NCBI RefSeq assembly: GCF_965219885.1 | Contig: NZ_CBDCOT010000009.1 | Location: 1,116,001-1,180,000, forward strand | Reading direction: 5' to 3' | DNA length: 64,000 nt | Origin: Curvivirga sp965219885 | Lineage (GTDB): Bacteria; Pseudomonadota; Alphaproteobacteria; UBA8366; Aestuariispiraceae | Shown: positions 9,509 to 18,268 of the stretch, piece by piece | Numbering within the stretch: the stretch's first letter is position 1 | Layout of the letters: every line of letters begins with the position of its first letter | The notes under the pieces: model-generated | Seen by the model: the letters and a program-made list of their open reading frames with translations, nothing else | The model's database searches: none | Told to the model about the DNA's origin: nothing | Position numbers and translations under genes: made by a program

Positions 9509-12500
9509 ATGAGTGCAGAAGTCAAACATCTACCCAATGCAATGCGTAAACCTTTGCATGAGGGGGGCGATAACTCAGAAGAAAAACTTCGTGAGGCGGA
9601 AAAGGTAACGCAGACAAGACTGCTTCGTATGACGATTATCTTGTCCATGCTATCTGTTATCTGGCTTGGCGTTTGTGGGCATTATCTCAACAATTTTATG
9701 GGATATGATTTATTGGCAAGCTTGATGCCACATGAATTAGCTGGACTTGTTGCAGGCGTGTTTACACCCCTGACTTTTATTTGGTTTATGGGACTTTATT
9801 TTAAACGCGGACATGCCGTTAAATCACATACGGAAGAACTAAAGCGACAATTAGCTTTGTTGACTTATCCTGTGGATGAAGGGGATACACGCGTCAATAC
9901 GGTTGCAACGACGTTGCGTCGTCAAGCAGATGAATTATCAAAAGTTACACAAGAAGCAGCGGCTGATATTGCGGAATTGACCGTGATGCTGGATGAGCGC
10001 ACCGGTGCATTAAATGGTGCATCACTCACCGCACGTGAAGATGCGGGTAAGTTACGTTCAGCCCTCTCCAGTCAAACTGAAAAACTTGAATCTTTGGCAG
10101 ACCGTATGGATCATCAACGTAAGTCCATCGAAGAAACTGTTGATGCACAAGTGGATGAATTGAGCCGTGCTTCTAAAGAAACATTAGAACGTGCAGATGA
10201 AATGAAAGCTGCCCTTCGTATACAAACTTCCGAAGTGACTGATGCTTCTATGAAGGCAACAGAGCAAGCAGAGAAAATTGGCACGCAGTTTAATAAACAA
10301 GCAAGTGACTTGAAGAAAGCCGCAGAAGAAGCATCTGACTCTGCGAAAGACATGACTGTCTTGTTTGATCGTTCCACAGATTTCTTAAATCAAGCGACAG
10401 AATCTGCTGCACAACGCAGTAATGATATTGCACAGAAGTTACGTGATGTTGTGAATACCATGGATCAACGGATGAAAGATTCCTTTGAAATCCATAAAGC
10501 GTCTCTTAACAGTTTTGCGGATAATGCGGGCGAACGTTTGGATCGTTTGACCCATGCATTGCGTCAACAAACCGATTTGACAACTGAACAAATCGAAAAT
10601 GGTTTCGATCATTTTGAAAAAGATATCACGCGTCTATTTGATAATGCAAAAAAAGAAGCACAGCAACTTGGTGATGGCTTTAAATCCAGTACCGATGCCC
10701 TGTCCGACAAACTAGATAATGTGGTCAATGATCAAACCAATCGTCTTCGCGATGTCGTGCATCGTTCCACTGAACAAATGCAAGAGATCAATGCCGCTTT
10801 GCGTCAACAAACAACAGATCTAAACAATTCGGTTGATCAATCCGGCACACGTGTTGTGGCGATTAAATCTGCGATTTCTGAACAATCGCAGGAATTGTTA
10901 AAGCTGTCTGGTCAGTTAGCAGCTGATGTGAAGCAAGTAAATGAACGTGTGGATATGCATACAGGTGCCTTGGGTCGTATTTCTGATGAGGCCGCTAAAC
11001 AGGTTGAAGAAATGGGTCAGTCCCTTCGTCAACAGGCCATGGAAATGGGGCGTGCAACAGACCTTGCCTCTTCCCGTGCGGAATCAATTCGTGATGCATT
11101 GAAAACACAGGCGGATGATTTATCAGAAGCTGCCCAAAAAACATATGCACAGGCACGTAGTATGGAAGCAATGATCCAGACGCGTACACAAGAATTGAAA
11201 GATATGTTGGGCGAAGGTTCCCAGCATCTTGCAGATAGCTTCAGCCCTGTGATGAACCAGACACAGGAAGTCATTACGCATTTGAAATCCAATAGTGATG
11301 CCATGCGCAAAGCATCTGATTGGGCAGGTGAGACTGCGAAGGTTATCAGTCATTCCTTGAAAGAACAGGGACGTGAATTGCAGTTGGTGACTGAGCAGGC
11401 AACCAATCAGATTTCAAATCTTCGCGATGTAATGAAAGAACAAACGGATGAAATGAATCAGGCAAGTACCCATGCGGGCTCCCTTGCGGATAAAATTCGT
11501 TCTTCCTTGCATAACGAGGCTAAAACTCTTGGTGAATTGGCAGTGGTACTTTCCAATCAGGCTGGTCTTATTCAGGATACGGTTGGACAACAATCCGGTC
11601 AGTTGCGCGATGCATCTACTTATGCATCAGAAACTTCTCAATCTATCCAGAATGTCTTGGCAGAACAACTGATGGCGATGAAATCTGCATCGGATATGGT
11701 GCAGGATCGCTTGATGCGCACTAATGATATGTTCCGTGATGAATCTGTGAATTTCACAGATAGCATGGGCAAAGCCATGAATATGTTAGAAGACCTGACC
11801 GATCGTTTCCAAACGCAACGTGAGTTACTCACGTCTACTTCTGTACAAACGGCAATGCAGTTATCGGATAACCGCGATGAATTACGTGGGCAAACAGATG
11901 AATTGGCCTTGGCTGCAAAAGAAGCGGCCCGTGTTGTACAAATGGTGAGTGATAACTTTAGTCAACAAACCGATGCCATTGATAAAGAGGCCAACCGGGT
12001 TGAAAATCGTGTGGTGAATTTATCCGATGTTCTAAAAACACAGGCTGATCGTGTGGTTGAGGTTGGTAATTTGGCCGAAAGCAAAATGCGTAATGTGGCA
12101 GATGTAGTATCAGAACAAACAGATATTCTTGGTAATACTGCGGATTCATCTCGTAAGGCGATGGATGAGGCTTCTTCTGCGGCACGTGAATCTGCACAAA
12201 TGTTGGCAGAGGCGGTGGATCGTACAGCCCATCGTACACGTCAGTCTATCCAGTTAATGGATACGGAAACACAGCGTCTGGTATCTGCGGCTGAAGCAGC
12301 CGTTATTGCCGCTGAGAAAACCAAAACAGCGGCGGATGATAATTCCCGTGAAGCTTTCGTGAAAACCACGCGCTTTATTCTGGAAGATTTAAATTCAACC
12401 TCTGTTGACTTAACACGCTTATTACGTGCAGATGTGCCAGAAGCAGACTGGAAGCGTTATATGAATGGCGACCGAGGTATCTTTACCCGTGCCCTTCTGC

Positions 12501-12709
12501 GCGAACGTCCACAAAGTATTTTAAATTTGATGGAAAAACGTATGAAGGAAGATGCGGAATCCCGCAGTTATTTCATGCGCTATGTGGAACAGTTTGACCG
12601 CTTATTGACAGAGTGTCGTTCTAATGATCCAGAAAACTTGATGGAATCTACGGTCCTCAGTTCTGATGTTGGTAAGCTTTATGCGTTGATCAAGCAAGTG
12701 ATGCGTTAA
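9509..12709 (+). CDS. Two-TM protein with long 25-residue-repeat coiled coil
   Basis: 1066 residues from the ATG at 9509, which I prefer to the in-frame TTG at 9488. Two membrane helices (about 40-60 and 76-97) form a hairpin near the N-terminus. From residue 137 to 892 the protein is a predicted helical rod of repeats: seven units of exactly 25 residues (137-311), three of 40 (312-431), five of 25 (432-556), one of 36 (557-592), then twelve of 25 (593-892). Each unit carries Q-T/A/S near positions 3-4, a hydrophobic residue at 7, Ala at 10, 14 and 18, and Leu/Val/Phe at 25. A non-repetitive C-terminal domain of about 120 residues (943-1066) follows. The layout recalls the alphaproteobacterial pole protein TipN, but I cannot show homology. 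Function unknown. Confidence 0.8.
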   Translation: MSAEVKHLPNAMRKPLHEGGDNSEEKLREAEKVTQTRLLRMTIILSMLSVIWLGVCGHYLNNFMGYDLLASLMPHELAGLVAGVFTPLTFIWFMGLYFKRGHAVKSHTEELKRQLALLTYPVDEGDTRVNTVATTLRRQADELSKVTQEAAADIAELTVMLDERTGALNGASLTAREDAGKLRSALSSQTEKLESLADRMDHQRKSIEETVDAQVDELSRASKETLERADEMKAALRIQTSEVTDASMKATEQAEKIGTQFNKQASDLKKAAEEASDSAKDMTVLFDRSTDFLNQATESAAQRSNDIAQKLRDVVNTMDQRMKDSFEIHKASLNSFADNAGERLDRLTHALRQQTDLTTEQIENGFDHFEKDITRLFDNAKKEAQQLGDGFKSSTDALSDKLDNVVNDQTNRLRDVVHRSTEQMQEINAALRQQTTDLNNSVDQSGTRVVAIKSAISEQSQELLKLSGQLAADVKQVNERVDMHTGALGRISDEAAKQVEEMGQSLRQQAMEMGRATDLASSRAESIRDALKTQADDLSEAAQKTYAQARSMEAMIQTRTQELKDMLGEGSQHLADSFSPVMNQTQEVITHLKSNSDAMRKASDWAGETAKVISHSLKEQGRELQLVTEQATNQISNLRDVMKEQTDEMNQASTHAGSLADKIRSSLHNEAKTLGELAVVLSNQAGLIQDTVGQQSGQLRDASTYASETSQSIQNVLAEQLMAMKSASDMVQDRLMRTNDMFRDESVNFTDSMGKAMNMLEDLTDRFQTQRELLTSTSVQTAMQLSDNRDELRGQTDELALAAKEAARVVQMVSDNFSQQTDAIDKEANRVENRVVNLSDVLKTQADRVVEVGNLAESKMRNVADVVSEQTDILGNTADSSRKAMDEASSAARESAQMLAEAVDRTAHRTRQSIQLMDTETQRLVSAAEAAVIAAEKTKTAADDNSREAFVKTTRFILEDLNSTSVDLTRLLRADVPEADWKRYMNGDRGIFTRALLRERPQSILNLMEKRMKEDAESRSYFMRYVEQFDRLLTECRSNDPENLMESTVLSSDVGKLYALIKQVMR
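9917..12184 (+). repeat. In-frame 75-base (25-codon) degenerate tandem repeat array
   Basis: 24 coding units of exactly 75 bases lie in three blocks (9917-10441, 10802-11176, 11285-12184), separated by three 120-base units and one 108-base unit. DNA identity between units is low, so the repeat is conserved at protein level and looks old. The unit lengths 25, 36 and 40 all decompose into heptads and hendecads. Confidence 0.8.
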
Positions 12710-12730
12710 TTCAATATGCTGTAAAAAATG

Positions 12731-12766
12731 AAAAAGCCTCAGATATTTCTGAGGCTTTTATTTTTA
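12731..12766. terminator. Bidirectional terminator after the repeat-protein gene
   Basis: The stem AAAAGCCTCAG/CTGAGGCTTTT is followed by a T-rich run. It sits between the convergent repeat-protein gene and the two-gene unknown operon. Confidence 0.85.
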
Positions 12767-14164
12767 TTAATCAACCATTGTGTTTTTGAGGGCTGCATTC
12801 CCTCTGCGACGAAGTAAATCGGCTTCATCCGGTCCGACGATTAACTCCATTAACCGAGAGGCAATATGGACATAAGCATAAGCGGTCGGAATGAGATCTT
12901 CTGGTGCTTTTGGTAAGGCTTTTAAAAGGCCAGTTGTGTAGTTCTCAAAATGCTTTTCAAGTTTGGAAATAATTGCCAGACAATTGGATTGATTACCGAG
13001 TTGTTTGGAAATAGCATTGATGTCATGAATGGCTTGTGCACGGCGTTCTGCAACTTCGAAATCATGGTCATTTGGCATTTCCGCAAGCTTTGGTACAAGG
13101 CCGCCGGATTTAGTTGGTAAAGCACGCATAATCCGTTGTTCGGCATCACGTAGGAACTTTACATCGATTGCTTCACTTACCTGTGCGCGGGCCTTAAACA
13201 TCCGCTGCCCCCATTCACCGTCACGGGTGATACCCATATTATCGGTAACCTCTTTAAAGCCTTGGGCAAAGAAATAGATATCTTCTACAACCGCAGCTTC
13301 ATTAAACTCACCTTTGGCAGAGCTGCGTTTCACTTTTCCTGCAGTTTCTTCTAGTTCATCAATTGCGATTTTACCGACAACACCGATATCTGTCTTCTGC
13401 AGCATCGCATCATCCCCTTTGCGGGATAAAGTACGTAAGATCTGGAAAATAGATGAAGGGCGTAATAGGCGTGCAGTAATTGCAAGTAAGAAATAAACTT
13501 CATCGCCCGGGACTTCATCGGCAATTTCAGTATAACCGCGCTTAGCAGCCAGAATTTCAGGCTCAGCTAGATCGTGGATCGGTTTCGCGCGCATTTCGGA
13601 TTTTGCATGTTCAAGGAAAGGTGCAATACGTAAACAACCTGCCATTTCAATAACATCATTCAAGCGATTTTCACCACCGAATTTTTTAGCCATTTCTCGC
13701 ATGGCTTTATCATTCACATTTACAGATTTTAACGCATCACTCATCAGAGATGCACCATGAGCCCAAAGCGCTTTAGCAGCTTCCAGTGTTGCTTCGTCAT
13801 CACCTTCGCGCTGGGCATCAGTATATTCTTTGGCAAGCGAAGGATAGGTGTCTTTTGCTAATTCCTTGGTAAACCATACCCACATTGGTTGAATTGTTGA
13901 GCGATCAATATGGCCGGTTGGTTTGGGATCGGGTTTGCCGTTTACCAGCATATCTTCAAACGGCAGGCAAAAGATACGCTGTGGTGTGTGAACACGTTCC
14001 GCGCGGATTAAGGCCAGTGATGGTCTTAATAATTGCATAATAGCATTATGTGGTAAGCCAAGTTTATTGGCGCCACGATCTAACTCAACTTTCGCGGCGA
14101 GTTTTTTTAATTCTTTCTCACTTAAAGAAGTGATCAACATTTGGAGTTGTTGGCCCGCATCCAT
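12767..14164 (-). CDS. Conserved hypothetical protein, second gene of a two-gene operon
   Basis: 465 residues, predicted soluble and mostly helical, with no signal peptide or membrane segment. I do not recognise a domain. The start is ATG at 14164, overlapping the upstream stop by one base (TGATG); a GTG at 14167 would add one residue. GGAG lies 8 bases before the ATG. There is no Walker, zinc or catalytic motif that I can see. It is tightly coupled to the 393-residue gene upstream and convergent with the 25-residue-repeat coiled-coil gene. Codon use looks like that of its neighbours, so it is probably a native gene. Confidence 0.6.
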   Translation of the reverse strand: MDAGQQLQMLITSLSEKELKKLAAKVELDRGANKLGLPHNAIMQLLRPSLALIRAERVHTPQRIFCLPFEDMLVNGKPDPKPTGHIDRSTIQPMWVWFTKELAKDTYPSLAKEYTDAQREGDDEATLEAAKALWAHGASLMSDALKSVNVNDKAMREMAKKFGGENRLNDVIEMAGCLRIAPFLEHAKSEMRAKPIHDLAEPEILAAKRGYTEIADEVPGDEVYFLLAITARLLRPSSIFQILRTLSRKGDDAMLQKTDIGVVGKIAIDELEETAGKVKRSSAKGEFNEAAVVEDIYFFAQGFKEVTDNMGITRDGEWGQRMFKARAQVSEAIDVKFLRDAEQRIMRALPTKSGGLVPKLAEMPNDHDFEVAERRAQAIHDINAISKQLGNQSNCLAIISKLEKHFENYTTGLLKALPKAPEDLIPTAYAYVHIASRLMELIVGPDEADLLRRRGNAALKNTMVD

Positions 14165-15345
14165 CACAAAATCTCCATCTTGGTATTGCGAAGGGCAGCC
14201 TCTGCACCATCTTTCATGTCTTTTAGATATTTAACGCGGCCAAGCCAACGGAGCTGGGCTGTACGTAACTTAAGCCAATTTTCTTTTTCTTTCTCATCTG
14301 TGATGATGGGTTTAGGCAGGACCGGTACAAAAGGCGCTAGCGCAGCCAGACATTCTCTTTGGCGGAAACGTTGTGCATTAATATGATATTCGCGTGAATC
14401 AAGAATGCGTTCCCACCCATCGATCATCAAATCTAAAGCATCACGAATTTTTATAATATTGTCGCGCAACTTGTCCCATTGTAGGACGGACTGGTCGAGA
14501 TTCTTATATACCAAATCCAAATCTTCCACGTATTTTTCCGCAGCTTTAATCGTAGCAAGGGCAGCAATAGAAGTAAGCTGTGCCATTTCGGATTCTTCAA
14601 CAGGTTCAGGAATTAGCCATTGGCGCAAATCATCACTAAAGGATTGCATACGACTAAGGATATCGCGGACAGGGCCATTCATACCCGTATGAGGGCCACC
14701 AAAATCACGCATGACCTGACTGATATCTGATAATCGTTCAAGGATGGTTTCTTTTTGTAAACCATGTGTTTCAGCAAAGCGTTCCAATTCAAGAGCAGCG
14801 GTATTGCGGCCCTCGTCTGTGGCCATATTCACATGTTCAGGCGCATTGTTACTGCCATGCTTTTGAATCAAATCATCAGCCAATGCATTTAGAATTGCCG
14901 GTTCCATATTGGCGAAAATAACGCGTTTAGAACGCGCGATACGCATCATATCAATGCCGCCTAATCCTGTTTCGCCTATTTCCATACGCAACTGACGTAT
15001 GGTGGAAGAGTTAAGGGTCTCAACAAGTTTATCCGATGAAGAGTCTTCATCTTTATCGCCTTGGATCAAGTTAGTGATTGCTTCATGCAAGGCACGATCA
15101 AAAACAGTTAGGCTAACAAGTTCAGGAAGCTTATCAAATGGAAGGACATTTGCGACTAGTTTATCCGCAAATCCAGGTAAAATTACTTCTAGTCCCTTTT
15201 TTCCTTGGCGTAAACGCGCATAGGCAACGGGACGTGTAGTAAAGGGAAGTGCCAATCCGCGATCCTCTAAGGAATTAGGCAGATATTTCTCCGTTACTTC
15301 TTCAACGGGGGCTGTATTTTGGGATGACCATCCGCTCATGGACAA
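14164..15345 (-). CDS. Conserved hypothetical protein, first gene of a two-gene operon
   Basis: 393 residues, predicted cytoplasmic and helix-rich, with an acidic linker near 97-105 (DKDEDSSSD) and a basic, charged C-terminal third. I recognise no known domain or active site. The stop overlaps the start of the following unknown gene, so the two products are likely made in fixed ratio and may form a complex. The upstream 281 bases (15346-15626) are AT-rich and must hold the promoter; I see no clear operator there. Confidence 0.6.
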   Translation of the reverse strand: MSMSGWSSQNTAPVEEVTEKYLPNSLEDRGLALPFTTRPVAYARLRQGKKGLEVILPGFADKLVANVLPFDKLPELVSLTVFDRALHEAITNLIQGDKDEDSSSDKLVETLNSSTIRQLRMEIGETGLGGIDMMRIARSKRVIFANMEPAILNALADDLIQKHGSNNAPEHVNMATDEGRNTAALELERFAETHGLQKETILERLSDISQVMRDFGGPHTGMNGPVRDILSRMQSFSDDLRQWLIPEPVEESEMAQLTSIAALATIKAAEKYVEDLDLVYKNLDQSVLQWDKLRDNIIKIRDALDLMIDGWERILDSREYHINAQRFRQRECLAALAPFVPVLPKPIITDEKEKENWLKLRTAQLRWLGRVKYLKDMKDGAEAALRNTKMEIL

Positions 15346-15626
15346 ACAACTCTATTCACCGACTAAACAAACCAAGATCGGTATCTTCCCCCCAAAGTTT
15401 ACCGAAACGAAATAGATAGAAATCTAGCATATATGATGCCCCTATTCGTCTGAAAAGCCAATATAAATTTGAGAAAAACCTAGGATTTGTGGCGATTTTT
15501 TACGTTTTTAATCTAAATAGTGATAAGACTCCGGACTTGGCTTTGATATTATTGAATAATATTTAATTCAGGAATTCTAATTTAAGAATATTTCTAAATC
15601 TCTATTTTAAATTGTTTTGTGTATTT

Positions 15627-16277
15627 CTATATTGCTAGATATGCGTGTACTAAACTATAAATTATGGAGGTTGATATGCTCAACAGGACTATTGCGCTGA
15701 CGCGGTTCGCCCATAATAGCCAGATAGAATTAAAGTAGCGTCGTAGATATCCGGTAAGAAAAGATAGAATAACCCACCATAAAGCGGATCCTAAAAAGAC
15801 GCCGAATACCACTAAGATTTTTTCAGCGCCACTTTCTCCCGTCGTGATGCCTAAACCTGCAAAGATAGCGATAAAAGATATGATGGTTAAAGGGTTGCTG
15901 ATTGTTAACAGAAAGATTGTGAGAAATCCTTTTGCTTTTTCTTTGTGACTAGTTTCTTCGAGTTTGGCGTCTTCAGGGGGGTGGCGCAGAATCTTTATTC
16001 CAAGATATAACATGAAGAGACATCCTAATAATGGTGCCCAGAAATCAAAACCGAATCCGCCGATCTTATAGGTAGACGTTAAGTTATCTAATGTTAAAAG
16101 TCCGAAAGCTGCAATAATGCCGTATGCGGCGTCGGCTACAGCTGCTCCCATCCCTGAAATGAAGGCGGTTTTCATGCCTTTTGTCAGGCCTGTTCGTATT
16201 ACCAATATACTAATTGGACCGACAATTGCTGCGATTGATAAACCGACCAAAATAGATTTTATAAAGATGAGGAGCAT
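15627..16277 (-). CDS. LysE/RhtB-family amino acid exporter
   Basis: Inner-membrane exporter of 216 residues with about six hydrophobic segments. The N-terminal segment IVGPISILVIRTGLTKGMK and the following GMGAAVADAAYG are characteristic of the LysE family, which exports basic or neutral amino acids and relieves intracellular overload. A divergent Lrp/AsnC-type regulator starts 121 bases away, a common pairing in which the regulator senses the exported amino acid. The substrate cannot be read from the sequence. Confidence 0.85.
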   Translation of the reverse strand: MLLIFIKSILVGLSIAAIVGPISILVIRTGLTKGMKTAFISGMGAAVADAAYGIIAAFGLLTLDNLTSTYKIGGFGFDFWAPLLGCLFMLYLGIKILRHPPEDAKLEETSHKEKAKGFLTIFLLTISNPLTIISFIAIFAGLGITTGESGAEKILVVFGVFLGSALWWVILSFLTGYLRRYFNSIWLLWANRVSAIVLLSISTSIIYSLVHAYLAI

Positions 16278-16398
16278 TTTTTATTCCATTTATTAAGAAC
16301 TATACACAATGTGATTATAAATAGCATGTATGATTGTAAATTGTAGTTATATATGTAAAATTATGAAGGTAAATAATTTCTGTTTGTAAGATATATGT

Positions 16399-16857
16399 AT
16401 GGATTATTTTATGATTATTGAATTAGACGATTTGGACAAAAAATTATTGAATGCGTTACAAAGGGATTCTCGTCAGTCTTTTAACGCATTATCCAAGCTA
16501 ACCGGGGCTTCTACACCGACAGTGGTGGATCGTGTTAGGCGTCTGGAAGATCAGGGTGTTATTCAAGGCTATAGTGTTACGATTGATCGTAAAAAACTGG
16601 GTTGGGAACTTACATCAATTATCCGGGTCGTTTGCCCACAAGATCAATATCAAAAGGTTCATCGTCTTGCTCAAGACATGGTTGAGATATTGGAATGTCA
16701 CCATGTTACCGGTGAAGACTCGTTCTTTATCAAAGTTATTGCGAGAGATATCGTGCATCTAGAATCTGTAATTTCACGCTTTTCCGGTTTGGGGCGGAGT
16801 ATATCTACGATTGTGCTATCATCTGCGGTTGAGGGCAAATCTATTAAAATTCGTTGA
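16399..16857 (+). CDS. Lrp/AsnC-family transcriptional regulator
   Basis: 152-residue regulator with an N-terminal winged helix-turn-helix (about 8-60; LDKKLLNALQRDSRQSFN, GASTPTVVDRVRRLE) and a C-terminal RAM ligand-binding domain (about 70-145; ECHHVTGEDSFFIKV). The start is ATG at 16399; ATG at 16411 is also possible. It is divergent from the LysE-type exporter and probably controls it in response to an amino acid (inference from position). The shared 121-base AT-rich gap would hold both promoters and the operator. A hairpin terminator follows. Confidence 0.88.
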   Translation: MDYFMIIELDDLDKKLLNALQRDSRQSFNALSKLTGASTPTVVDRVRRLEDQGVIQGYSVTIDRKKLGWELTSIIRVVCPQDQYQKVHRLAQDMVEILECHHVTGEDSFFIKVIARDIVHLESVISRFSGLGRSISTIVLSSAVEGKSIKIR

Positions 16858-16874
16858 AAATGGGGCTGGGAAAT

Positions 16875-16912
16875 AAAAAAGGCGAAGCAAGAAGATGCTT
16901 CGCCTTTTTCGT
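16875..16912. terminator. Bidirectional terminator between the Lrp gene and sucB
   Basis: The stem AAAAAGGCGAAGCA/TGCTTCGCCTTTTT sits between two convergent genes and has A- and T-runs on both sides. Confidence 0.88.
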
Positions 16913-16927
16913 TTTGATCAAATAATA

Positions 16928-18184
16928 TTAAACGTCGATCAATAGACGTTGTGGATCTTCGATGCACTCTTTCAAACGTACAAGGAAGGTCACTGCTTCG
17001 CGACCATCAATAATACGGTGGTCATAGGAATGCGCCACATACATCATATTCCCAACGGTAATGTTGCCCTGATCATCACAGATTGGACGTTTCTGAATCT
17101 TGTGCATACCTAAAATGCCAGATTGCGGTGGGTTCAAGATTGGTGTGGACATCAAGCTACCAAAGATACCGCCATTGGTAATAGTAAATGTACCACCCTG
17201 CATCTCTGCCATTGTTAATTTACCATCGCGTGCACGACGGCCAAAATCAGCAATGCCAGCTTCAATTTCGGCAAAACTTAGTTTATCGCAATCGCGTAAT
17301 ACAGGAACAACCAGACCTTGTGGCGTGCCCACGGCAATACCAATGTCATAGTAGTTTTTGTAGATTACCTGATCTCCATAGATCTCCGCATTCACAGCTG
17401 GTAACTCTTTCAATGCGGTTACTGCAGCTTTCACAAAGAAACTCATGAAGCCAAGTTTCACATCATGTTTCTTTTGGAAGGATTCTTTATACTCGTTCCG
17501 TAAATCCATCAAAGCCGTCATGTCGATTTCGTTGAAAGTAGTCAACATCGCAGCTGTGTTTTGCGCTTCTTTCAAACGTGTGGCAATGACTTTGCGAAGC
17601 TTGGAAAGCTTAACACGTTCTTCACCACGTGGATCCATAGGACGTTCCGGTGCAGGCGCAAATGTTTGCGCTGCTGGCACTGCTGACGATGCAGGCGCCG
17701 CTGCAGATGCTGCAGGAACGGCTGCGGCATTGCCGGACAAGAAGTTTTGAACATCTTCCTTGGTGACATTGCCTTTTGGACCCGTTGCAGGCGCTTGGGA
17801 TGCATCCACATTGTTTTCCGCAGCCATTTTTGCAACAGCAGGGGATAATGTTTCATTGCGTTCTGCTGCAGGCGCAGGTGCTGCAGCAGGTGCTTCTTCT
17901 TTTGCGGCTTCCTTAGCTGGTGCCGCAGGTGCAGCGGTTGCTTCTGCGCCTTCTTCGATACGACATAACAAAGCGCCAACTTCAACATCGGTGCCTTCTT
18001 CGACAACGATTTCTGTGATAACACCTGCCACAGGGGAAGGAACTTCGACAGTAACCTTGTCAGTTTCAAGTTCAACAATTGGGTCATCAACTGCAACAGC
18101 TTCGCCCACATTCTTCATCCAACTGTTTACAGTTGCTTCGGAAACGGATTCACCCAAAGTTGGGACTACAATATCTTTTGCCAT
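16928..18184 (-). CDS. sucB: Dihydrolipoyl succinyltransferase, E2 of 2-oxoglutarate dehydrogenase
   Basis: 418 residues. A single N-terminal lipoyl domain (1-75) carries the lipoylated lysine at residue 43 in ETDKVTVEV. An Ala/Pro-rich linker (about 80-105), a peripheral-subunit-binding domain (about 112-148), a second flexible linker and a catalytic acyltransferase domain (about 185-418) follow. The active-site motif SYDHRIIDG is intact. The enzyme transfers succinyl from E1-bound intermediate to CoA. It lies 84 bases after sucA, with a 13-base-arm hairpin between them. The E3 gene (lpd), often next in this order, is absent because a terminator and a convergent gene follow. Confidence 0.95.
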   Translation of the reverse strand: MAKDIVVPTLGESVSEATVNSWMKNVGEAVAVDDPIVELETDKVTVEVPSPVAGVITEIVVEEGTDVEVGALLCRIEEGAEATAAPAAPAKEAAKEEAPAAAPAPAAERNETLSPAVAKMAAENNVDASQAPATGPKGNVTKEDVQNFLSGNAAAVPAASAAAPASSAVPAAQTFAPAPERPMDPRGEERVKLSKLRKVIATRLKEAQNTAAMLTTFNEIDMTALMDLRNEYKESFQKKHDVKLGFMSFFVKAAVTALKELPAVNAEIYGDQVIYKNYYDIGIAVGTPQGLVVPVLRDCDKLSFAEIEAGIADFGRRARDGKLTMAEMQGGTFTITNGGIFGSLMSTPILNPPQSGILGMHKIQKRPICDDQGNITVGNMMYVAHSYDHRIIDGREAVTFLVRLKECIEDPQRLLIDV

Positions 18185-18230
18185 ATTTTTTGCTCCTGTT
18201 TGAGCTTCTTTTATAAGCTCTCATTTTGAG

Positions 18231-18262
18231 CAGGAAATGATGGAGGCACCCATCACTTCCTG
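18231..18262 (-). promoter_or_regulatory. Intercistronic hairpin between sucA and sucB
   Basis: CAGGAAATGATGG (18231-18243) and CCATCACTTCCTG (18250-18262) form a 13-base inverted repeat with one mismatched or wobble pair and a 6-base loop. No T-run follows, so it is not a standard terminator. It could protect or process the message and tune the E1:E2 ratio. Confidence 0.55.
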
Positions 18263-18268
18263 TGTGAA

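Noticed and set aside
9917..12184. Chemotaxis-receptor signalling domain in the repeat protein
   Set aside because: The Ala/Gln/Ser-rich heptads look similar, but the receptor hairpin tip is missing and the strict 25-residue period is unlike receptors.
17572..18111. Long open frame antisense or out of frame within sucB
   Set aside because: It is composed of Leu/Gln/His-rich low-complexity sequence mirroring the Ala/Pro linkers of sucB. No ribosome site and no family.
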